From assembly GCA_035544575.1 (NCBI GenBank), contig DATKEC010000027.1:1-38600 (forward strand): a DNA stretch of 38,600 nt, given 5' to 3'. A program made the position numbers and the translations under genes. Positions within the stretch are counted from its first letter, which is position 1; each line of letters starts with the position of its first letter. The notes beneath the pieces are model-generated. The model did not search any database. It saw only the letters and a program-made list of their open reading frames with translations, and was not told where the DNA came from. This document shows, one piece after another, positions 33,888 through 38,600 of this stretch. Source of the DNA: DATHWB01 sp035544575 (GTDB lineage: Bacteria; Actinomycetota; Acidimicrobiia; Spongiisociales; ZC4RG35).

Positions 33888-35177
33888 TCACACGTCCCAG
33901 GAGAGCCGATGGGTGGTGGCGATGAACTCGCGCTGTTCGGCGCTGACACCTGCCGCCACGGCGTGGTGGTGCCAGCCCCCCACCGCGTGCAGCACCTCGG
34001 TGAGTACGGACTCGGCATCGTCGACTCCTGCGGAGACCGCCACTTTCCTCACGTCGTCGAAATCGAAGTCGTCGGTCTTGGCGTTGACCGTCATCTGGTG
34101 GAGCGCCGTCCATTCGCCCGACGGGTTGTATGCCCACATCACGTCGTATGCGGGCGCCAGCCGCCATTCACCCGTCTTGTTCATCGCAAAGGAGATGTTC
34201 TTCGGATGGTCGTCCTGGTTGCGCGCGACGAGGTTGAAGACCATTCGTCTGAACATTTGATCGATGTCCGAATGCGACAGGTTCAGTTGCCGGCAGACGG
34301 CAAGGGCATCTTCGTAGCCGTAGCGACCGGCGCGGTTGAAGTCGAAGTGGGCCAGGCCCGCCAGTGTCTGGGTGTGGAGCTTTTCGCCGTCGACGGTGCG
34401 ATCGAACCGTCGGGTCATGAAATGGACCCGGCCTGACGAGTCGGTCATCGTCCGACATTCGGTCATGGTGATGCCGGCGGCGAGCGCCATGAGGTGGTAC
34501 GCGTATTCGACCGCACCAAACCCGCGTGGGTCGGTCAGGTCCCGGTCGTGTGATCCGACCCCGTCGAACTTGAGCAACCACGGCTCGAATCCCGCGGGGG
34601 CGTCGACCTGACCGGAACGTACCTCTCCGGTGACGCGGTTCCAGGCGATCAGAGCTTTGGCACGGGCGCCTCCGGCGCTGGTGCCGACCCGGAACAGGTC
34701 GACGACTCCCTCGTCGTCGAGGACGGCTCTCAGGTCACGTCGCTGAGACAGCACTGCTGCCGCCAGGTCTGCCAGTGCGTCCACGTCGACCGCCACGCTC
34801 TTCTCGGCACGTTCGGCGGGGGGCCGGTATTCGAGGGCACCCATGCCTCTGGTGCCGATGTAGAGCAACTGGTCGACGGGTGTGAACGTGTCCTTGGACC
34901 TCCCTTCGCGCTGGAGCCACGCGTCGACGACGAGGTTGCCGAAACGATCCGGCAGCGAGTCGGCGATGAGGCCGGGCAAACCATGAAAGGTCTCGCGGGC
35001 GAGTTCTGGGAACCGGAACACTCCGGGTCCGAGCGGCATCGTCAACGGCGCCAGTTCGATACGCGACCCGAGGAATTCCGGCGCGTACTCGAAATGCCCG
35101 ACACGGCCGTCGGCATCCCAGGCCACCGCTCCGATCCGGCGGCCCCACAGGACCACTTCGGCAACAGGAATGCTCAC
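33888..35177 (-). CDS. hipA: HipA-family toxin (serine/threonine kinase)
   Basis: A 429-residue HipA-type kinase. An N-terminal coupling domain (VVLWGRRIGAVAWDADG, LPDRFGNLVVDAWL) precedes the kinase core. A glycine-rich loop VGTSAGGARAKAL is near 165-176, the lysine in WLLKFDG near 203, the catalytic NQDDHPKN at 320-327, and the metal-binding Asp in APAYDV at 345. In E. coli HipA phosphorylates glutamyl-tRNA synthetase; other HipA proteins have other targets. GTG at 35177 is taken as start because it overlaps the hipB stop as GTGA; GTGs at 35180 and 35186 are possible. All kinase residues are intact. Confidence 0.93.
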   Translation of the reverse strand: MSIPVAEVVLWGRRIGAVAWDADGRVGHFEYAPEFLGSRIELAPLTMPLGPGVFRFPELARETFHGLPGLIADSLPDRFGNLVVDAWLQREGRSKDTFTPVDQLLYIGTRGMGALEYRPPAERAEKSVAVDVDALADLAAAVLSQRRDLRAVLDDEGVVDLFRVGTSAGGARAKALIAWNRVTGEVRSGQVDAPAGFEPWLLKFDGVGSHDRDLTDPRGFGAVEYAYHLMALAAGITMTECRTMTDSSGRVHFMTRRFDRTVDGEKLHTQTLAGLAHFDFNRAGRYGYEDALAVCRQLNLSHSDIDQMFRRMVFNLVARNQDDHPKNISFAMNKTGEWRLAPAYDVMWAYNPSGEWTALHQMTVNAKTDDFDFDDVRKVAVSAGVDDAESVLTEVLHAVGGWHHHAVAAGVSAEQREFIATTHRLSWDV

Positions 35178-35500
35178 CACTCCCACCCGGACTGCTCCGT
35201 CGTGCCGCGGCGTGATGCCCGTCGACGCGGTTCGCCCTGCCGTTCGGCGAGTTGGATCGGGCTGGGCCCGGGCTCTGGGAAGAGGGCCTCGATCCTCGAG
35301 AGGAGACCGTACGCCCGCAACATCGAGAGCAGGGTGGTGGTGGTGAAGGGCCGGCCCTCTTCGACGGCGCGCACCGTGCGTTCGGCGATGCCGGCCCGTT
35401 CGGCCACTTCGACGGTGGTCAAGTTCCGGTCGAGCCGCTCGCGCCGGAGGCGCGTCCCGATCAGCTCGTGGATCGCCTCATCCGACAGTCGTGCATCCAT
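35174..35500 (-). CDS. hipB: HipB-like antitoxin (XRE helix-turn-helix)
   Basis: A 108-residue antitoxin. An XRE-type helix-turn-helix covers about residues 12-65 (LRRERLDRNLTTVEVAERAGIAERTVRAVEEGR). A basic linker follows and the protein ends with GWEW. Start ATG 35500 is fixed by the promoter: TATGAT lies 7 nt upstream, so the transcript is leaderless. It should dimerise, bind the two 20-bp operators upstream and inhibit HipA. The 4-bp overlap with hipA gives coupled translation. Confidence 0.93.
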   Translation of the reverse strand: MDARLSDEAIHELIGTRLRRERLDRNLTTVEVAERAGIAERTVRAVEEGRPFTTTTLLSMLRAYGLLSRIEALFPEPGPSPIQLAERQGEPRRRASRRGTTEQSGWEW

Positions 35501-35501
35501 G

Positions 35502-35521
35502 AGCGGCATCATACTGCCGCT
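35502..35521. promoter_or_regulatory. hipBA operator O1
   Basis: Perfect inverted repeat AGCGGCA-N6-TGCCGCT covering the -10 and the region just before the hipB ATG. Binding here would block RNA polymerase. The same palindrome recurs 41 bp away (O2), about four helical turns, so two dimers could bind the same DNA face. Confidence 0.85.
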
Positions 35522-35536
35522 TAGAGCCATCTTCAA
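35508..35536 (-). promoter_or_regulatory. hipBA promoter
   Basis: On the minus strand, -35 TTGAAG (35531-35536), a 17-bp spacer, and -10 TATGAT (35508-35513), 7 nt from the hipB ATG. This is the best sigma-70-type promoter in the window, and its -10 lies within operator O1. Confidence 0.85.
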
Positions 35537-35542
35537 CCCATG

Positions 35543-35562
35543 AGCGGCAGACTATTGCCGCT
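35543..35562. promoter_or_regulatory. hipBA operator O2
   Basis: Perfect inverted repeat AGCGGCA-N6-TGCCGCT with the same arms as O1 but a different 6-nt centre. It lies upstream of the -35 and overlaps the stop codon of the DAHP synthase gene (35552-35554). Confidence 0.82.
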
Positions 35563-36901
35563 TGACGCTCAGGAGGTCGGCGACCCGGAATGCCAGGTCC
35601 AGCGACTGGCGACCGTTGAGCCGCGGGTCGCACATCGTCTCGTACCGGAAGTCGAGGTCGCTGTCGCCCACCTCGTGGGCGCCACCGAGGCACTCCGTCA
35701 CGTCGTCGCCCGTCAGTTCCAGGTGGATCCCACCCGGCCAGGTCCCGGTCGCCCGGTGCGCTCGGAAGAAACCGTCGATCTCGGCCATGACATCTTCGAG
35801 GTGGCGGGTCTTGCGGCCGCTGGCGGAGGTGTATGTGTTGCCGTGCATCGGGTCGCAGGCCCAGACGACTGGATGTCCGGAGTCACGCACCGCGGCCAAC
35901 AGCGGGGCGAGGAGCTCGGTCACCCGCTCGGCACCCATGCGGGTGATGAGCGTGAGGCGACCGGGAATGCGTTCGGGATTGAGTGCTTCGCAGATGGCCA
36001 GCACTTCCTCGGCGGTGGCGGTCGGGCCGATCTTGCACCCGACCGGGTTCTTGATTCCCCGGAAGAACTCCACGTGCGCCCCGTCGATCTGACGGGTGCG
36101 TTCGCCGATCCAGACCATGTGCGCCGAGCAGTCGTACCAGTCACCGGTGAGCGAATCCTGCCGGGTCATGGCCTCTTCGTATCCCAAGAGGAGCGCCTCA
36201 TGGCTCGTGTAGAAGTCGACTTCGTGCAGCCGTGCATCGTCTTTCGTGTCCAGCCCGCAGGCGCGCATGAAGCGGAGGGCGGCGTCGATTCCGTCTGCGA
36301 GTTCGGCGTACTTCCGACCTGCCGGGGAATCCGCCACGAACTCCTGGGTCCAGGCGTGCACGCGATTGAGATCTGCGAAGCCTCCCTTCGTGAACGCTCG
36401 CAGGAGGTTGAGCGTCGATGCAGACCGGTTGTATGCGTCGAGCAGGCGCTCGTGGCGAGCCACCCTCGACTCGGCATCGAAGCCGATGTCGTTGACGATG
36501 TGACCACGGAATGAAGGCAGGGCTACGTCGCCCTGGGTCTCGGTGTCAGAGCTGCGGGGCTTGGCGAACTGTCCGGCGATCCGTCCCACCTTGACCGTTG
36601 GGACACCCCCGGCGTAGGTGAGAACAACCGCCATCTGCAGGATCAGACGCAGCTTCTCACGAATGTCGTCGGCGCTCATCGAATCGAAGGACTCGGCGCA
36701 GTCCCCCGCTTGGAGCAGGAAGGCTTTTCCGTTTGCCACGTCGCCCAGCGCCGCCTGCAGATCTCGAGCTTCCCCGGCGAACACGAGCGGCGGCATGGAG
36801 GCGAGGGTCTTGAGCGTCACAGACAAGCCCTCGGGATCGGGCCAGTCAGGCTGTTGCAGAGCCGGCTTCTGACGCCAGCTCTGAGGGGTCCATTCGGTCA
36901 T
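35552..36901 (-). CDS. Class II 3-deoxy-7-phosphoheptulonate synthase
   Basis: A 449-residue enzyme joining PEP and erythrose-4-phosphate in the first step of the shikimate pathway. Class II features are clear: the metal-binding C68 in QAGDCAESFD, VGRIAGQFAKPRSS, KIGPTA, DPMHGNTY and the late GGIHLELTGDDVTEC. M. tuberculosis AroG is the model, with 462 residues and extra N-terminal elements that help allosteric control; the N terminus here is slightly shorter. The ATG at 36901 is used. Its 3' end runs into operator O2 of hipBA. It is divergent from the AhpD-like gene. Confidence 0.96.
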   Translation of the reverse strand: MTEWTPQSWRQKPALQQPDWPDPEGLSVTLKTLASMPPLVFAGEARDLQAALGDVANGKAFLLQAGDCAESFDSMSADDIREKLRLILQMAVVLTYAGGVPTVKVGRIAGQFAKPRSSDTETQGDVALPSFRGHIVNDIGFDAESRVARHERLLDAYNRSASTLNLLRAFTKGGFADLNRVHAWTQEFVADSPAGRKYAELADGIDAALRFMRACGLDTKDDARLHEVDFYTSHEALLLGYEEAMTRQDSLTGDWYDCSAHMVWIGERTRQIDGAHVEFFRGIKNPVGCKIGPTATAEEVLAICEALNPERIPGRLTLITRMGAERVTELLAPLLAAVRDSGHPVVWACDPMHGNTYTSASGRKTRHLEDVMAEIDGFFRAHRATGTWPGGIHLELTGDDVTECLGGAHEVGDSDLDFRYETMCDPRLNGRQSLDLAFRVADLLSVKRQ

Positions 36902-36991
36902 CGCGTCGGCACCTGGTCGGGACAGTGGTGGTCCATCATCCGGCCCCAGACGAGCGAACGCAAACCCGGCCCACCGTCGGTGTCCGGACCG

Positions 36992-37019
36992 TACCCTGCG
37001 CGCGTCATCCATCGGGGAG
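36992..37019 (+). promoter_or_regulatory. Promoter and ribosome site of the AhpD-like gene
   Basis: TACCCT at 36992-36997 is a candidate -10. GGGGAG at 37014-37019 is a Shine-Dalgarno sequence 6 nt before the ATG at 37026. Unlike most genes here, this one appears to have a normal leader. Confidence 0.5.
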
Positions 37020-37025
37020 TCACCC

Positions 37026-37610
37026 ATGTACCTCCGTCCGATTCCCGAGTCTGAGGCCACCGGCGCCCTGGCCGACCTGTATGCCGCCGACCGCCAGGCG
37101 ACGGGGTTTCTGCCCGAATACTCCCAGGTCTTCTCGCACCACCCGGATGCATATTCGGCGTGGAGGCAGCTGATCTCTTCGGTCCGCGGCCAGATGGATC
37201 TCCGTCGCTGCGAACTCGCCACCCTGGCCGCGGCCCGAACTCTGCGCTCCAGTTACTGCAGCACCGCACACGGCAAGGTGCTGTCGGAGCGGTGGTACGA
37301 AGAGGACATGGTGGCGGCGATGGTGGCTGATCATCGGTCGGCGGGGTTGGACCCGGTCGACGTCGCAGTGATGGACTTCGCCGAGAAGGTGGCGTCCGAC
37401 GCCACGTCCATCACCGCCGCCGACGTCGACGCTCTGCGCGAGCACGGACTGTCAGAACGGGACATTCTCGACATCGTGTTGGCGGTCGCCGCCCGGTGCT
37501 TCTTTGCGACGGTGGTCGAGTCGATGGCGGCCGGGCCGGACCCGGAGATGATGGCGCCGCTCTCCCCCGAACTCCGCGAGGCGTTGTTGGTGGGGCGGCG
37601 TCCGACGTGA
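37026..37610 (+). CDS. AhpD/carboxymuconolactone decarboxylase-like (peroxidase-related) protein
   Basis: A 194-residue helical protein of the CMD/AhpD superfamily, the 'peroxidase-related enzyme' branch. The motif RTLRSSYCSTAHGKVL keeps one cysteine (C78) and the histidine (H82), but the first cysteine of the AhpD CxxC pair is Ser. A classical disulfide-based peroxidase cycle is therefore unlikely without a partner thiol. The start is firm (GGGGAG 6 nt upstream). It is divergent from the DAHP synthase gene with a 124-bp gap. Substrate unknown. Confidence 0.87.
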   Translation: MYLRPIPESEATGALADLYAADRQATGFLPEYSQVFSHHPDAYSAWRQLISSVRGQMDLRRCELATLAAARTLRSSYCSTAHGKVLSERWYEEDMVAAMVADHRSAGLDPVDVAVMDFAEKVASDATSITAADVDALREHGLSERDILDIVLAVAARCFFATVVESMAAGPDPEMMAPLSPELREALLVGRRPT

Positions 37611-37647
37611 GTTCGACGCAATTGGCGCCGAGCGCGAGGATCTGACG

Positions 37648-37848
37648 ATGCCAGCACCGCAAGAACGCCTCGTGCTCGTGTACATGGGCGAGCCGCACTA
37701 TCACCGTCCGCTTCCGAGCGACCCGGAGCGGCCGGCGTGCACACCGACGCGGATGCGCGGCGTGACCGGGATGCGCGTCCGCGCCGAGCGCGACGGCCAA
37801 ACCCCCTGCCCCCGCTGCTGGCCCACGTCCGAACAAACCCAGGGTTAG
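37648..37848 (+). CDS. Small Cys-containing protein
   Basis: A 66-residue basic protein with GEPHYHRPLPSDPERPAC and a C-terminal PCPRCWP knuckle: one early cysteine, and a C-x2-C pair near residue 55, plus histidines that could complete a metal site. No family recognised. GAGGA lies 7 nt before the ATG and the codons are strongly GC-ending, which supports a real gene. It is 37 bp after the AhpD-like gene on the same strand and convergent with the kelch gene. Confidence 0.5.
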   Translation: MPAPQERLVLVYMGEPHYHRPLPSDPERPACTPTRMRGVTGMRVRAERDGQTPCPRCWPTSEQTQG

Positions 37849-37851
37849 AAA

Positions 37852-37865
37852 GGACGTATACGTCC
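37852..37865. terminator. 14-bp palindrome between convergent genes
   Basis: GGACGTATACGTCC is a perfect palindrome midway in the 49-bp gap between the small Cys gene and the kelch gene. As RNA it could form a 5-bp hairpin with a UAUA loop and act as a weak two-way terminator. It could also be a protein-binding site. Confidence 0.35.
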
Positions 37866-37897
37866 GATCTGGCCCGCGGAAGCGGTCCGGACGGAGG

Positions 37898-38600
37898 TCA
37901 TCCGGCGGCTCGACTCGCCAACTCGCGCGTCTCGTCGGGGTCCTGGCACGACACGTGGAGTGTGTCCGAGTTCGCCTCGAGGACCAGATGGGCGCGACCG
38001 TCGGAAGCCTCAGCCGCGAACCCGGCGTCGAGTGTCGTGCCGTCCGCCATCACGAGATCGATCGGTTCGAGCTCGAGCTCCGCGGCGAACTCCCCGAGCG
38101 TCAACGACACCCGACAGAAACCACTCGGCGAGACGACATCGGCCCTGATGGTCTGGGACTCCGGGTCGTCCTCCGCCCAGATGCGCGTCAGATGCCACCC
38201 GTCCGGCAGTTCCAACGTGTACGTCCCGATTGGCACGAAACGCGGGTGGGACACGATCCGGCCATCGAACGTCGCGGGGAGCGGATGGCGGAGCACGCGC
38301 TCCCCGACGTGATAGAGATACCCGCCGCCCACGGCCAACTCCCCCAAGGGTCCAGGGTTGGCGATCACGCTCCACTCCCCCGACCCGTCCCACACCCCGA
38401 TGCCCGAACACCAGTCGACGAAGATGAGCCCGTCACCCGCAACCGCGTCCGGAACACATTCGAGCAGCCGCAGAGGCATCGGCGCCACTTCGGTCCAGCG
38501 CCCCGACGTCGGATCGAACGTGGCCGCCGCCATCTCATAGTTGACCGCGAGCAACTCCCGCCCGTTCCACGCCGAGGTTCGGGCGATCTCGGGAATGGGA
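37898..38600 (-). CDS. Kelch-repeat beta-propeller-like protein (5' end outside window)
   Basis: The last 234 codons of a longer gene that continues past the window edge. Reading in from the edge, EIARTSAWNGRELLAVNYEMAAATFDPTSGRWTEVAPMP is a kelch-type blade, with the usual W-N-G-x-E-L-L and the Y-x-P-x-x-x-x-W-x-x-x-P-x-P pattern (here F-D-P). Blades with GLIFVDWCSGIGVWDGSGEWSVI follow. The C-terminal 120 residues (ELPDGWHLTRIWAEDD..., LVMADGTTLDAGFAAEASDGRAHLV) do not look like kelch and may be a separate beta domain. Function and any signal peptide cannot be judged. Confidence 0.78.
   Translation of the reverse strand, partial: PIPEIARTSAWNGRELLAVNYEMAAATFDPTSGRWTEVAPMPLRLLECVPDAVAGDGLIFVDWCSGIGVWDGSGEWSVIANPGPLGELAVGGGYLYHVGERVLRHPLPATFDGRIVSHPRFVPIGTYTLELPDGWHLTRIWAEDDPESQTIRADVVSPSGFCRVSLTLGEFAAELELEPIDLVMADGTTLDAGFAAEASDGRAHLVLEANSDTLHVSCQDPDETRELASRAAG

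Noticed and set aside
33841..33890. Possible pup gene upstream of prcB
   Set aside because: Only 47 bp lie between hipA and the prcB ATG. No frame with a Pup-like GGQ or GGE end was found there or in the 32296-32362 gap.
34983..35543. Plus-strand frame of 186 codons across hipA and hipB
   Set aside because: Antisense to two genes with clear domains, and it runs through the promoter and operator region.

Overview
The window is a dense, high-GC chromosomal segment of an actinobacterium, with about 46 protein genes, one tRNA and very little intergenic space. Most genes lie on the minus strand in long runs joined by 1-4 bp stop/start overlaps. A Pup-ligase/20S proteasome set, PafBC, a TlyA-type rRNA methylase, class II DAHP synthase, a DUF4193 protein and a TatABC-HelY cluster all point to Actinomycetota. 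Gene style (TAnnnT boxes 6-9 nt before start codons, AbiEi/DUF559 genes, an ECHDC3-type protein) resembles Acidimicrobiia, but that placement is an inference.

Region 1 (1-17.5 kb) is the classical actinobacterial block tlyA-nadK-recN-pyrG-nudix-xerD-scpA-scpB-rluB-cmk-der, read right to left, ending in tRNA-Pro(GGG). Extra genes sit inside it: an acyl-CoA synthetase plus ECHDC3-like protein, alanine dehydrogenase, a DksA/TraR-like zinc protein, an HD protein and aroA. ispH lies on the opposite strand, divergent from der. The block combines chromosome maintenance (ScpAB, XerD, RecN), ribosome and RNA maturation (Der, RluB, TlyA) and nucleotide supply (PyrG, Cmk, NadK).

Region 2 (17.5-27.4 kb) starts with a plus-strand rhomboid protease. 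It continues on the minus strand with a HAD phosphatase, M20 peptidase, Nudix, GNAT, polyprenol-phosphate mannosyltransferase-like GT2, a very acidic DUF4193 protein, a lipid kinase, the helicase HelY, TatC, a TatB-like protein and a small zinc-ribbon protein.

Region 3 (27.5-35.5 kb) is the pafC-pafB-pafA / prcA-prcB neighbourhood. Two accessory units interrupt it. One is a gene for an AbiEi-like plus DUF559 nuclease-like protein bounded by 50-bp inverted repeats (46/50 identical) that contain hairpins; it lies between pafC and the tat genes. The other is a hipBA toxin-antitoxin module with a clear promoter and two perfect 20-bp operators, lying directly upstream of prcBA. No pup, dop or proteasome ATPase gene is visible here.

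Region 4 (35.5-38.6 kb) holds class II DAHP synthase, an AhpD-like protein, a small Cys-containing protein and the 3' part of a kelch-like gene cut by the window edge. No gene-free stretch exceeds 300 bases. The most novel-looking observations are the inverted-repeat-bounded DUF559 unit, the hipBA-proteasome arrangement with its operators, a leaderless leader peptide overlapping the pyrG start, and a probable CTG start for tlyA.
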